Part shown: positions 51,679 to 61,075 of the stretch, piece after piece
Layout of the letters: each line of letters starts with the position of its first letter
How positions within the stretch are numbered: position 1 is the first letter of the stretch
Assembly: GCF_023509015.1 (NCBI RefSeq)
Contig: NZ_CP094975.1
Coordinates: 1,371,501-1,435,500, forward strand
Direction of reading: 5' to 3'
From: Pseudomonas abieticivorans
GTDB lineage: Bacteria > Pseudomonadota > Gammaproteobacteria > Pseudomonadales > Pseudomonadaceae
DNA length: 64,000 nucleotides
Made by a program: the position numbers and the translations under genes
Notes under the pieces: model-generated
The model's database searches: none
Told to the model about the DNA's origin: nothing
The model's input: only the letters and a program-made list of their open reading frames with translations

Positions 51679-52782
51679 TCAGAAACCCTGTGCCTGCAAG
51701 ATCTGACCGACTGACTGGCTCGACGCCCGCCCATAGAACTTCAACAGTTCACTGGCGCGATTGGTAAAGATCCCGTCCACGCCCGCCGCCATCACTTTCT
51801 GGTAATCCACCGGGTCATCCACCGTGTACACATGCACGAACAGCCCCTTGTCGTGGGTCATGCTGTTCATCCACGGCTGCACCAGGTCCATGTAGCTCTG
51901 GTCCCCTCCTTCGGTCAACGCAGCCGAGGGCCCGGTACCGGCAGCACCATTGGCCTTGGCAAAGTCCAGCCAGCGCTCGAACTCAGCCCGGTCCTTGGGC
52001 GCTTGGCTGGCGTAGTAGGCAGCCCTGCTGGTAGCGCCAGACTGGGCGAAAGTCTGAGGGTTTTTGGGTTCGATGCTGCCCGCCCCCACCCACAGCAGCA
52101 GCACCTTGGGTACGGCTGGCATTTCCTTGTCGAGCAGTTGCAGGCTGTTTTTCTCGAACGTTTGCAGAATCAGTCGGTGCCCGGCCGCGACGCCATTGGC
52201 ACTCGTCACCCAGCCACGGGCCTGAAGCTTGGCCTTGAGGTCGTGCTCGATGCCAGGAAACAGCAAGGGCGCCTTGGTCTCGATATACAACCCAGGCTTG
52301 TGCGCGGGGTTCGCCTCGGCGATGTCGATGATCTCGTCGAGGGTCAGAATCTGTAGGCCGGCAAAGGTGGGGCGGGCGCGCGGCGCATTGGCGCTGTTGT
52401 ACCAGCTGCCAGCATCCAGGGTCTTGAGTTCAGCCAAGGTGAACTCGCTTACCGGCTGGTCCTGGCGCTGCGGGAATTTATTGGCCACGTCGGTGGTGCG
52501 CAACAGGCTGACGTCGTGCAGGGCGACCAGGGCGCCATCACGGGTACGCTGCAAGTCCATCTCCAGGTAATCGGCACCCAACTCGCGCGCCAGCACATAG
52601 GCTGCCCGGGTCGACTCCGGCGCATCATACGAGGCGCCACGGTGGGCGATGACCGCCGGCCAGGTCACCCCGGCCACCTTGGCCAAGGCCTCGCCAGGGT
52701 GGCTGTCGGCCTGTGCGTCCAACGCTACAGCGCCCATCAACAGGGCGCCCAGGTAAAGGGTCTTGCTCCAGGTGGCGAACAT
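51679..52782 (-). CDS. glpQ: Periplasmic glycerophosphodiester phosphodiesterase
   Basis: The enzyme hydrolyses glycerophosphodiesters, from phospholipid breakdown, to glycerol 3-phosphate and an alcohol. The 367-residue precursor has a signal peptide ending ALDAQA and the GDPD TIM-barrel motifs VIAHRGASYDAPESTRAAY, DYLEMDLQRTRDGALVALHD and YIETKAP, with catalytic His/Glu/Asp residues. The start MFATWSK has AAGGAG upstream. It stands alone and diverges from the DUF4917 gene. Confidence 0.93.
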   Translation of the reverse strand: MFATWSKTLYLGALLMGAVALDAQADSHPGEALAKVAGVTWPAVIAHRGASYDAPESTRAAYVLARELGADYLEMDLQRTRDGALVALHDVSLLRTTDVANKFPQRQDQPVSEFTLAELKTLDAGSWYNSANAPRARPTFAGLQILTLDEIIDIAEANPAHKPGLYIETKAPLLFPGIEHDLKAKLQARGWVTSANGVAAGHRLILQTFEKNSLQLLDKEMPAVPKVLLLWVGAGSIEPKNPQTFAQSGATSRAAYYASQAPKDRAEFERWLDFAKANGAAGTGPSAALTEGGDQSYMDLVQPWMNSMTHDKGLFVHVYTVDDPVDYQKVMAAGVDGIFTNRASELLKFYGRASSQSVGQILQAQGF

Positions 52783-52909
52783 GCTTGCTCCTTGAAAGGT
52801 GACGCCTCGCGGCGTTTTACCGAAACCAGCATAGTCGCCCCTGCACATGACAACGCGGTTTCCCGTGGTAAAGTCGCGCCCTGAAACCGAACCAGGCAAA
52901 CCTTACACC

Positions 52910-53935
52910 ATGGAACTTGACGCCCTCGACGCCAGCCTCGCGGCCTGGCCGGACCTGCCCCTGGCCACCGCCTGCAGCGGCCTGCTGCTGGGCAACGGCG
53001 CCAGCCGCGCCGTGTGGCGCAGCTTTGCCTACGACTCACTGTTCGAGCAGGCGCAAACCGTGCGCAACAAGCCCCTGGGGCAAACGGACCTGGCCTTGTT
53101 CAAGTCCATGGCCACGCAAAACTTCGAACAGGTACTTGGCTCGCTGAACACCACAGTGCGGGTCAACGCCGCGTTGGCAATCAGCTCATCCTCGCCGCTC
53201 AATCGCTATTACGCGATCAAGGAAGCGTTGATCCACGCCATGCGCAGCGTGCACATCCCCTGGAAGCTGCTGCCAGCCGCGTCGATGCTGCAGATCAACG
53301 CAGCCTTGCGTGCCTACACCACGGTGTATTCGACCAACTACGACCTGCTCGCCCACTGGGCCGTGCAACAGGCGCCCGAGGGCTTCGCCGAACTGTTCGA
53401 CGTGGACACCGGTTTCGATGCCTGCCATACCCGCGCCCCTGGCACCCGGCTGTTGCATTTGCATGGTGGCCTGCACCTGATCAAACAAGCTGACGGCACC
53501 ACGTTCCAGCGCGCAGCCAGCGCCAGTGCACTGCTGGATGGTTTCGCCATCAACCAGCCGGGCGAGGTACCCTTGTTTGTCAATGAAGGCCAGCTCGCCG
53601 ACAAGCTGCGTGCCATTCGAAACTCCGACTACCTGAGTTGGTGCCACGCCCAACTGGCCAACCACCAAGGGCCGCTGTGCCTGTTTGGCCACAGCCTGGG
53701 CAAACAAGACCGGCACCTACTGGAAGCCATCGTGCAAGCCGGCATACAACAACTGGCGATCTCGATCTTCCCGCTCAGCGACGCGTGGGTCATCAGCCAG
53801 AAGCATTACTTCAGCCAGTTGTTCGCGGCCCACGGCACGCAGCTGTCGTTCTTCAATGCCACCACCCACCCGCTGGGCAGCCCATCGTTGAACGTGCCGG
53901 TGGTCAAGCCAGCGGCTGCCAAGCGTCGGCGCTAA
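52910..53935 (+). CDS. DUF4917 family protein with SIR2/AbiH-like motifs
   Basis: The 341-residue soluble protein shows a motif series reminiscent of SIR2-like NAD-binding enzymes: LLLGNGAS (26-32), YSTNYD with Asn143 and Asp145, LHLHGG with His185, and LFGHSLGKQD (258-267). This is the pattern of SIR2 domains and of the AbiH phage-exclusion family. The named domain is DUF4917, for which no function is established. NAD hydrolysis or phage defence is an inference. It is a single-gene unit that overlaps the end of the convergent protease gene by 4 bases. Confidence 0.8.
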   Translation: MELDALDASLAAWPDLPLATACSGLLLGNGASRAVWRSFAYDSLFEQAQTVRNKPLGQTDLALFKSMATQNFEQVLGSLNTTVRVNAALAISSSSPLNRYYAIKEALIHAMRSVHIPWKLLPAASMLQINAALRAYTTVYSTNYDLLAHWAVQQAPEGFAELFDVDTGFDACHTRAPGTRLLHLHGGLHLIKQADGTTFQRAASASALLDGFAINQPGEVPLFVNEGQLADKLRAIRNSDYLSWCHAQLANHQGPLCLFGHSLGKQDRHLLEAIVQAGIQQLAISIFPLSDAWVISQKHYFSQLFAAHGTQLSFFNATTHPLGSPSLNVPVVKPAAAKRRR

Positions 53936-56067
53936 CCCAGGTCGACCTTGCCCGCCAGTAAGTCCAGCGTCACCGCGCCTTCACGCCAGGCCCAATCGTC
54001 TGCAGACAGCGTGTCGGCGGCGACGCCCCTGAGCAGTAGGAACTGCTCGCCGGGCAGCTTGACCAGTGTGTCTTGCCCACGGTCCAGCCATTCGATTGGG
54101 GAATGCGCGGCAAAACCTGTGAACAGCAATCGGTCTTCACCCGGGGTGAAGTCCAGCAGCGTGTCACCCTGCTGCGCGGCTGCCGCAATCACAAAGGTGT
54201 CACGGCCCCGGCCGCCGCTCAAACGGTCGTTGCCAGTGCCTCCGAGCAGGGTGTCGTCACCATCGCCGCCTTGCAGAAGGTCATCGGCCTTGCCGCCGAC
54301 CAGCACATTGTCTGCGGCGTTACCGATCAGCACATCGGCATAATCACCGCCAATCAGGTGTTCAATCTGCTCCGGGCTCACCACCGTCAAATCCGCACCC
54401 GCCAGCCGCGCCTGCCCGGTGCTCAAGTCGACCAGGCTCGCGCTGCTGATGGCTGCTGCGTTCAAGGTGTCGATACCACCGTTGCGATCCTCGAGCCGTT
54501 GGCGCCCCACCTCGCGGGACTGCTCGGCGAATTCGTTGGTGTACACGTAGTGATCGTTAGTGTTTTCCACCCGACCAAACGCATTCAGGCTCCAGCCCCG
54601 CAGTTGGCCGATCTTGCCGGCGGCCCGGTCACTGACGTGCAACTCCCACTGCCCGGCCGCAGGTTCGCCGCGTAGCAACGCCGTGCTGAAGGTGAAGTCC
54701 AGGCGCTGTTTTCGAGCGAAATGCAGGTCGCCCAGGTCGTCGGGTTTGGCGGGCGGCCTGCCTGGCCGGTCGATCAATACCGAACGGGTACCCTTGGGTG
54801 AAACCAGGGTCACGACCAGATCACCGGCGCGCTCATGCTCAAGCTCGACACGCACCTGCACGTGTTCGACGCGCAGGCGGGCATTGAGCAATGTCATGCG
54901 GTACGCAATGCCTTGGGGATCATTGTCAGGGATCGCGAGGTTTTGCCGGCGGCTGGCCAGGGCCTCTTGCAACAGGGCCTCGTCGCCAAAACGTTGAGTC
55001 GTCGGCCAGTGTTGCGCCAGCCGCACAGCCGCCAGGGCATCGACCTCACCGTAGCCGTAGTCGTGGCTGACGTGCATGCCGCCGCCATTCCACTCATGGC
55101 TACCATTGATTTGCCAGGTGCTGGAGGGGTCGCTGACCCGTCGGGCGGTCATTGCCAGGATGTCCTGCACGTCGCGGTAGCCCAGGGCCGGGTTTGCTTG
55201 CAGCATCAATGCCGCCACACCACTGACCATGGGTGCGGCGAGGCTGGTGCCGCTGTGCTCACGATAGTGCTCCGCCGCCTGGCTGGTGGTCATGATGCCC
55301 ACGCCCGGCGCACTGACCAGCAGGTTGGCACCGGGGTTGGAGAACCCGCTGCTGGCACATCGGGCCGCCAGGGCGCTCGAGCAACTGGCCGCCACCATGA
55401 TGTTGCCGCGCATGTTGCTCAGGTTCGAATAGTTGGCGTTGCCGCCTTGCTGGCGCTCGTTGCCAGCGGACATGACGATGACGGTACCCAAACCGCCACG
55501 GCCCTCGCTCAGGGCCTGGCTGTATTCGCGAGGCACTGCCCCGACCATGGGCATCTTCAACCAAAGACCGAAGCGTTTTTCGCTGCCCCAACTGAGATTG
55601 GCCACGTCGTAGCGTTGCAGGTAGCGCAGTGAGGACAGGTCACGCTTGAGCCAGTGCCCGCCCAACGTCGCATCGTAGGCAACCCCCACCACACCCTGGC
55701 CATTGCGCGCCGCCGCCATGACCCCGGCCACCGCAGTGGCATGCTCGACGTGCCGGTCGCTGTTGAAACGGCTGGGGAAAAGCCAGGGGCTGCTGCTGGC
55801 CTGCCATGCGGGATCGATGTTGGCCGCAAGGTCTGGATGACGATAATCAAACACCGCCTTGATATCGGTGCTATGCGCTTCGAACTGGCCGATGCGCACG
55901 CCCCGGCCGGTGAAGTGTTGCCAGACCATCGGAATATTGAGCGCGTGCAGGTAGCCCTGGCGATCGAACAGGGGATCGCCAGGCCAATCGCTCGTCGCGC
56001 CGCTGGCCGGCATCAGGCTGATGACCACGGCACCGATAGCCAGCCAGAATCCTCGGGGTATTTTCAT
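53932..56067 (-). CDS. Secreted subtilisin-like protein with P domain and RTX repeats
   Basis: The 711-residue protein has a signal peptide (1-24), a peptidase S8 domain (about 45-355), a proprotein-convertase P domain (about 378-498) and a serralysin-like C-terminal region with RTX calcium repeats (572-625, for example GGDGDDTLLGGTGNDRLSGG). Catalytic His109 (HATAVAG), Asn203 (SAGNE) and Ser275 (GTSLAAP) are visible. The position expected for the catalytic Asp appears to be Glu63 (IGQFEAHS). A Sec signal together with RTX repeats is uncommon. A calcium-dependent extracellular protease or binding protein is likely. Confidence 0.85.
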   Translation of the reverse strand: MKIPRGFWLAIGAVVISLMPASGATSDWPGDPLFDRQGYLHALNIPMVWQHFTGRGVRIGQFEAHSTDIKAVFDYRHPDLAANIDPAWQASSSPWLFPSRFNSDRHVEHATAVAGVMAAARNGQGVVGVAYDATLGGHWLKRDLSSLRYLQRYDVANLSWGSEKRFGLWLKMPMVGAVPREYSQALSEGRGGLGTVIVMSAGNERQQGGNANYSNLSNMRGNIMVAASCSSALAARCASSGFSNPGANLLVSAPGVGIMTTSQAAEHYREHSGTSLAAPMVSGVAALMLQANPALGYRDVQDILAMTARRVSDPSSTWQINGSHEWNGGGMHVSHDYGYGEVDALAAVRLAQHWPTTQRFGDEALLQEALASRRQNLAIPDNDPQGIAYRMTLLNARLRVEHVQVRVELEHERAGDLVVTLVSPKGTRSVLIDRPGRPPAKPDDLGDLHFARKQRLDFTFSTALLRGEPAAGQWELHVSDRAAGKIGQLRGWSLNAFGRVENTNDHYVYTNEFAEQSREVGRQRLEDRNGGIDTLNAAAISSASLVDLSTGQARLAGADLTVVSPEQIEHLIGGDYADVLIGNAADNVLVGGKADDLLQGGDGDDTLLGGTGNDRLSGGRGRDTFVIAAAAQQGDTLLDFTPGEDRLLFTGFAAHSPIEWLDRGQDTLVKLPGEQFLLLRGVAADTLSADDWAWREGAVTLDLLAGKVDLG

Positions 56068-56200
56068 CTTGAATCGCCACTCGCACGTCCATTTCCGGCG
56101 AGCATGATTTCAAGGAACAGGGGCCATTCCTAGCCACTGAGAGAAAACCAGAACCATCCCACATCTCAGGTAGGACGCAGCTTTCAGCTACTTCCTACAC

Positions 56201-56896
56201 CTAAGCCGCGGGCAATTTCCAGTCGATCGGCGTCATGCCGTTTTGCTGCAAGAACTTGTTGGTGCGGCTGAAATGCCCGTTGCCGATGAAGCCACGGTAG
56301 GCCGACAGCGGCGAGGGGTGCACCGAGGTCAGCACCAGGTGCTTGCTGGCATCGATCAGTTTCTGCTTGCTCTGGGCATGTGCACCCCACAGCAAAAATA
56401 CCGTGCTGCCCTGGTGCTCGCTGACGAGCTGGATGACCCGGTCGGTGAAATGTTCCCAGCCCTTTTTGGCGTGGGAGGCGGCGTTGGCGCGCTCCACGGT
56501 CATGGTGGTGTTAAGCAGCAATACGCCCTGCTCGGCCCAATGTTGCAGGCAACCATGGGTGGCGATGTCGATGTTCAGGTCACGCTTGAGTTCTTTGTAG
56601 ATATTGGCCAGTGACGGCGGCGTGGCGATGCCCGGCTGCACCGAAAAACACAGGCCGTGCGCCTGGCCCGGGCCGTGGTAGGGGTCTTGGCCGAGGATCA
56701 CCACCTTTACCTGGTCCAGCGGCGTCAGGTTCAGGGCATTGAAAATCAACGGGCCTGGCGGGTAGATTTCCTTGCCTGCCGCGTGCTCCTGACGCAGGAA
56801 TTCGCGCAGTTGGGCCATGTAGGGCTGGTCGAATTCGGCACTCAAGGCCTGCTTCCAACTGGGCTCAAGTTTGATACGGTCGTGGTCTGTGCTCAT
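56201..56896 (-). CDS. ung: Uracil-DNA glycosylase, family 1
   Basis: The enzyme excises uracil from DNA at the start of base-excision repair. The 231 residues include the water-activating loop [21 protein letters not shown] (Asp71), the LLNTTMTVE segment and the DNA-intercalating [11 protein letters not shown] with the catalytic His. It is a single gene, divergent from the enoyl-CoA hydratase-family gene. Confidence 0.96.
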   Translation of the reverse strand: MSTDHDRIKLEPSWKQALSAEFDQPYMAQLREFLRQEHAAGKEIYPPGPLIFNALNLTPLDQVKVVILGQDPYHGPGQAHGLCFSVQPGIATPPSLANIYKELKRDLNIDIATHGCLQHWAEQGVLLLNTTMTVERANAASHAKKGWEHFTDRVIQLVSEHQGSTVFLLWGAHAQSKQKLIDASKHLVLTSVHPSPLSAYRGFIGNGHFSRTNKFLQQNGMTPIDWKLPAA

Positions 56897-57022
56897 GGGT
56901 CACCTGCGAAACAATGCGCGGACACTAGGAAAGCCGCCCGCGCTTGTCAATCAATCCGACCGGTAACCCGCACAAACCACGACAGCAACCATACTGTCAG
57001 GATCTGTTCAGTAGAGGTCAGA

Positions 57023-58135
57023 ATGAATCTGCAATTCGAAGAACTCACCGGTGTAGACGGCGCGCGCATTGGTATCGCGACCCTGAATGCCGAGAAATCC
57101 CTCAATGCCCTGTCATTGCCCATGATCGAAGCGCTGAGCACGCAATTGGATGCCTGGGCGCTGGAACCTCAAATCGTTTGCGTGCTGCTGCGCGGCAATG
57201 GCAGCAAGTCATTTTGCGCTGGCGGCGACGTGCGCAGCCTGGTCGAGGCCTGCCGCGCCCACCCCGGCGAAGTTCCGCCCCTGGCCGCCGCCTTCTTTGC
57301 CGCCGAGTACCGCCTGGACTACCAACTGCACACCTATGCCAAGCCGCTGATCTGCTGGGGCCACGGTTATGTGTTGGGCGGCGGCATGGGCCTGTTGCAA
57401 GGCGCGAACATTCGCATCGTCACCCCCAGCTCGCGCCTGGCCATGCCCGAGATCAGCATCGGCCTGTACCCGGATGTGGGCGCCAGTTGGTTTCTTGCCC
57501 GCCTGCCAGGCAAGCTGGGCTTGTTCCTGGGTTTGACCGGTGCGCACATCAACGCCCGCGATGCCCTGGACCTGGACCTGGCCGACCGGTTCATGCGCGA
57601 TGATCAACAGGAGGCGCTGATCGATGGCCTGCTGCAACTGAACTGGCAGGAGCAGACGCCCATGCAGCTCAACAGCCTGCTCAAGGCCCTGCAGCAGGAA
57701 GCCATCGCCGACCTGCCAGAGCCGCAGTGGCTACCTCGGCGCCAGCAAATCGACAGTCTGCTGGACGTCAGCGATGTCGCCTGCGCCTGGCGGGCCATCA
57801 GCCATTTGCGCGGCCATGCCGACCCACTGCTGAGCCGCGCCGCGCACACCCTGAGCGAGGGCTGCCCGCTGACCGCCCACCTGGTATGGGAGCAGATCCA
57901 CCGCGCCAAGCTGCTGTCGTTGGCGCAAGTGCTGCAGATGGAATACAGCATGAGCCTGAACTGTTGCCGCCACCCCGAGTTCAGCGAAGGGGTACGTGCC
58001 CGGCTGATTGATAAGGATCAGAAACCGCACTGGCATTGGCCGGATGTTTCGCACATTCCAAGCGCCGTGATCGAGGCGCACTTCAGCAAGGCCTGGGAGG
58101 GCAGGCACCCCTTGGCCGACCTGTTGCAATACTGA
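57023..58135 (+). CDS. Enoyl-CoA hydratase/isomerase family, HIBCH-like
   Basis: The 370-residue crotonase-fold protein is of the longer subgroup related to 3-hydroxyisobutyryl-CoA hydrolase. It shows FCAGGDVRSL, the oxyanion-hole GYVLGGGMGLLQGANIRIVT and MPEISIGLYPDVGASWFLARLPG, with the catalytic Glu expected in MPEIS. A role in acyl-CoA (valine or fatty acid) breakdown is likely, but the exact substrate is open. AGAGG precedes the ATG. No pathway neighbours are present. Confidence 0.87.
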   Translation: MNLQFEELTGVDGARIGIATLNAEKSLNALSLPMIEALSTQLDAWALEPQIVCVLLRGNGSKSFCAGGDVRSLVEACRAHPGEVPPLAAAFFAAEYRLDYQLHTYAKPLICWGHGYVLGGGMGLLQGANIRIVTPSSRLAMPEISIGLYPDVGASWFLARLPGKLGLFLGLTGAHINARDALDLDLADRFMRDDQQEALIDGLLQLNWQEQTPMQLNSLLKALQQEAIADLPEPQWLPRRQQIDSLLDVSDVACAWRAISHLRGHADPLLSRAAHTLSEGCPLTAHLVWEQIHRAKLLSLAQVLQMEYSMSLNCCRHPEFSEGVRARLIDKDQKPHWHWPDVSHIPSAVIEAHFSKAWEGRHPLADLLQY

Positions 58136-58138
58136 CCT

Positions 58139-58171
58139 AAAAAAAAGGCGCCTGCTGGAGGCGCCTTTTTT
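58139..58171. terminator. Bidirectional terminator
   Basis: GGCGCC (58147-58152) pairs with GGCGCC (58160-58165), with A on the left and T on the right. It serves both the hydratase-family gene and the convergent lipoprotein gene. Confidence 0.88.
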
Positions 58172-58183
58172 CAAGCGAGCGGT

Positions 58184-58567
58184 TCAACGCCGCCCGTGGT
58201 CCGGCCGACCGTCGTGATTGCGGTCTGGCCCGTAGTGCCCTGGCCCCGGCCGGTAACCAGGGCGGTAACCCGGGCCAGGCCCGTGGGGTGGGCCACCCCA
58301 GTTACCCCGTGGCGGTCCATAGCCGGGTGGTGGTGGGCGGTAGTAACGCGGCGACGGTGCGTAATAGGCGCGGGGCGCGTAGTAGGCGCGCGGTGCCGAG
58401 TAATAAGTCCCGCTGTAGATCGTGGTGCCGTAGCCGTAGTAAGGCGTGTAGGGCGCCTCGGCTACATAGGTTCGGCTGGGATAGTAATCGGGGCCTCCGT
58501 AAACACAGGCGGTGGTCGTCAAACTCAGCAAAACTATCAGCAAAAGTTTTCGATACTGTCTATACAT
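58184..58567 (-). CDS. Tyr/Pro/Gly-rich small lipoprotein
   Basis: The 127-residue protein has a signal with a lipobox-like LTTTAC around residue 21, then a low-complexity region of Tyr, Pro, Gly, Arg and Ala with repeats such as RAYYAPRAYYAP, ending in His/Arg-rich GPDRNHDGRPDHGRR. It should be an outer-membrane or periplasmic lipoprotein. No function is known. The composition suggests a disordered surface or matrix protein. It ends at a shared terminator. Confidence 0.75.
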   Translation of the reverse strand: MYRQYRKLLLIVLLSLTTTACVYGGPDYYPSRTYVAEAPYTPYYGYGTTIYSGTYYSAPRAYYAPRAYYAPSPRYYRPPPPGYGPPRGNWGGPPHGPGPGYRPGYRPGPGHYGPDRNHDGRPDHGRR

Positions 58568-58721
58568 GGCGGCCTCCTGGACCGCTAGGCGGCTCTAACC
58601 AGCGGCGCTGGTTGGCGTCGACAAGCCATACGCTTCTCGACATTACTTAAGACTGCGAGATCCGGTTTAAGTGCCGCCCTGTATAATTTTGTAACAGATC
58701 AGTCACCGAGCGAGGTCTGGG

Positions 58722-59156
58722 TCAGCCACGTGCTGGCCGCTTCAGTTCGGTAAACCGGCACGCCGTGGCTTCCGGATTTTCGCAGAAATACTGCGTGTGC
58801 CATTGTTCCCAGCCTTGCGTATCGTCGATGCTTACCAGCGTGCCCGGCTGCTTGAACCTCATGTCCAGGCTGCTGCCACCTTGCAGGGTGTAACTGCAAC
58901 GCAGAATTTCACCGTGCACCACGCCTTTGCTGCTGGTTTCATGGGCGCGAAACACACCCTCGGTGAACGCCTGCACCTGGCCGGCACCCGCCGCGGCCAC
59001 ACCATACCACTGGCCTTCGCCATCGGCGGTTGGAGCGCTGTAGGTCGCGCCTACCTGGCTAATCGCGTCAGTGGCCGGGCAGTACTCCTGGCCCTGTGCC
59101 CAGGCAGTGCCAGTGCCCAGCACGGCAAGTAATCCAAACATGATTTTGGTACGCAT
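58722..59156 (-). CDS. Exported hypothetical protein (DUF3757-like)
   Basis: The 144-residue precursor begins MRTKIMFGLLAVLGTGTAWAQG, a clear signal peptide, followed by QEYCPATDAISQVGATYSAP and a small domain with four Cys (EYCPA, LRCSY, QYFCEN, TACRF) that could form two disulfides. It resembles periplasmic proteins of the DUF3757 type, but I am not certain of the family. The start is chosen at the signal peptide; GGACACCCCT upstream offers only a weak ribosome-binding site. Confidence 0.72.
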   Translation of the reverse strand: MRTKIMFGLLAVLGTGTAWAQGQEYCPATDAISQVGATYSAPTADGEGQWYGVAAAGAGQVQAFTEGVFRAHETSSKGVVHGEILRCSYTLQGGSSLDMRFKQPGTLVSIDDTQGWEQWHTQYFCENPEATACRFTELKRPARG

Positions 59157-59331
59157 AGGGGTGTCCTTCTTCGTTTGCATGGCAAGCACCGCGGTCGGTG
59201 CCAAGTGATGCAACGATGATTGCCCAGGCCGTGCCCCACCTCAAACGGCCAGGCCTGTAGGCTGATTTCTTACATGAGCGAGGCCAAAGCCACTAGAATT
59301 GAACGGGCCGACATCTGCCAACGGATTGCCC

Positions 59332-60822
59332 ATGCCGCTTCGCTTCGCACCGTTTTCCCAACGCTCCCTGGTGCTGACGCTGATCGCGTTGCTGGGCTGC
59401 GGCTTCCTGGCGACTTCTCTACTGAGCTATTTCGCATCACGTAGCTCCATCCGCGACAACATCGTCAACACCGAGCTACCGCTGACCTCCGATACCGTCT
59501 ACTCGGAAATCCAGAAAGACCTGGTCAGGCCGATCCTGATTTCCTCGATGATGTCGCGCGACACGTTCATGCGCGATTGGGTCGTGGGGGGCGAGCGCGA
59601 CCCGGAGCAAATGACGCGATACCTCAAGGAAGTGATGAGCCATTACGGCGCCTACACCGCCTTCTTCGTTTCCAATACCACCCTGACCTATTACCAGGCC
59701 AAGGGCGTGCTGAAAAAAGTGGCGCCCGACGAGCCGCGGGACGTGTGGTATTTCCGCGTAAGGGACATGCAAGCGCCCTACGAGATCAACGTCGATGTCG
59801 ACATGGCGAACCACGACAGCCTGACGTTTTTCATCAATTACAAAGTGTTCGACTATCAGGACCGTTTCATTGGCGCGGCCGGCGTGGGCCTGACCGTGGA
59901 TGCAGTGATCAAGCTGATCGACACCTATCAACAGCGCTACCAACGCAGCGTGTACTTCGTCGACAAGGGCGGCCGGGTGATGCTCACCGGTGCCGAAGGC
60001 GGCCCCCAAGGCGCCCGCAGCGGTACTTCGCTGCACACCCTGCCGGGCCTTGAGGACCTGCTGCACAAAATGCCAAACCCCAGCGGCGGCAACTATGAGT
60101 ACAGCGCCAATGGTCACGGGCATTTTCTCAACGTACGCTTTATTCCCGAACTCAACTGGTACCTGTTCGTCGACAAGCGCGAAGACAGCGCCTTGGGTGA
60201 TATCCGCCAATCGCTGTACCTGAACCTGCTGATTTGCCTGCTGGTGACCTTGGTGGTGCTGTACCTGCTCAACCAGGTATTGCAGCGCTATCGCGAACGC
60301 ATCGAAGCCCTGGCCACCCTCGACGTGCTGACCGGCCTGCCCAACCGCCGCGGCTTCGACCTGTTGGCCGCGCAGGCGCTGCACGAGGCCGAACGCGAGA
60401 ACCAGCCACTGAGCGCGCTGCTGCTCGACCTGGACCATTTCAAGGCGCTGAACGATGGGCACGGTCACCTGGCCGGTGACGCGGTGCTGCAAGGCTTTGC
60501 CCGGGTGTTACGCTACAGCTTGCGCCAGTCGGATATCATTTGCCGCTGGGGCGGCGAGGAGTTCATTGTATTGCTCAAGGGCACCCAGGCCAGTGATGCC
60601 GCGCAGATCGCCGAAAAGATCCGCCAGCAAACCGAACAGTCGCTGTTCCACTACCACGGCGTGGCCTTGAGCGTGACCACCAGCATCGGCCAGACCGGCT
60701 TACAGGCCGACGACACCCTGCACAACCTGATCAGCCGTGCCGACAAGGCCTTGTACCGAGCCAAGCAAAGTGGCCGCAACCGCGTCTGCAGTGAACAGCC
60801 CAGGTCCCATTACGAATCATGA
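59332..60822 (+). CDS. Diguanylate cyclase with dCache sensor
   Basis: The 496-residue membrane enzyme has an N-terminal helix (about 13-35), a periplasmic dCache-type sensor (about 40-290), a second helix (LYLNLLICLLVTLVVLYLL) and a C-terminal GGDEF domain. The active site is GGEEF, and an RQSD I-site precedes it by five residues, so product-inhibited cyclic di-GMP synthesis is expected. The start MPLRFAPF is chosen over an upstream TTG. Its stop overlaps the start of the next gene as ATGA. Confidence 0.9.
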   Translation: MPLRFAPFSQRSLVLTLIALLGCGFLATSLLSYFASRSSIRDNIVNTELPLTSDTVYSEIQKDLVRPILISSMMSRDTFMRDWVVGGERDPEQMTRYLKEVMSHYGAYTAFFVSNTTLTYYQAKGVLKKVAPDEPRDVWYFRVRDMQAPYEINVDVDMANHDSLTFFINYKVFDYQDRFIGAAGVGLTVDAVIKLIDTYQQRYQRSVYFVDKGGRVMLTGAEGGPQGARSGTSLHTLPGLEDLLHKMPNPSGGNYEYSANGHGHFLNVRFIPELNWYLFVDKREDSALGDIRQSLYLNLLICLLVTLVVLYLLNQVLQRYRERIEALATLDVLTGLPNRRGFDLLAAQALHEAERENQPLSALLLDLDHFKALNDGHGHLAGDAVLQGFARVLRYSLRQSDIICRWGGEEFIVLLKGTQASDAAQIAEKIRQQTEQSLFHYHGVALSVTTSIGQTGLQADDTLHNLISRADKALYRAKQSGRNRVCSEQPRSHYES

Positions 60823-61040
60823 ACGATAGTAACCTTTGCCCCGCCTGCGGCGCCCGCAACGACTGCAGCCTGGCCGACCCGCGAACCGTGACCCAGCCCT
60901 GCTGGTGCTACAGCGTGAGCATCGACCCGGCGGTGCTGCTGGCCCTGCCCCCCGACCTGCGCGACAAAAGCTGCCTGTGCCCGCGCTGCGCCCAGGTGCA
61001 GGCGCAGTTGCCCGGCGCATCGGGCTCGCAAATCCCGTAA
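60819..61040 (+). CDS. Small cysteine-rich (CWC-type) protein
   Basis: The 73-residue protein carries nine Cys, in the patterns CPACGARNDC, CWCYSV and CLCPRCA, which suggests one or two zinc sites. The pattern fits the cysteine-rich CWC family. The function is unknown. Its ATG overlaps the stop of the diguanylate cyclase gene, and rsuA starts 35 bases after its end, so the three genes form one operon. Confidence 0.82.
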   Translation: MNDSNLCPACGARNDCSLADPRTVTQPCWCYSVSIDPAVLLALPPDLRDKSCLCPRCAQVQAQLPGASGSQIP

Positions 61041-61075
61041 GATGTCACCCCGCCCAACCGTCAGCCGTCCCTGAA

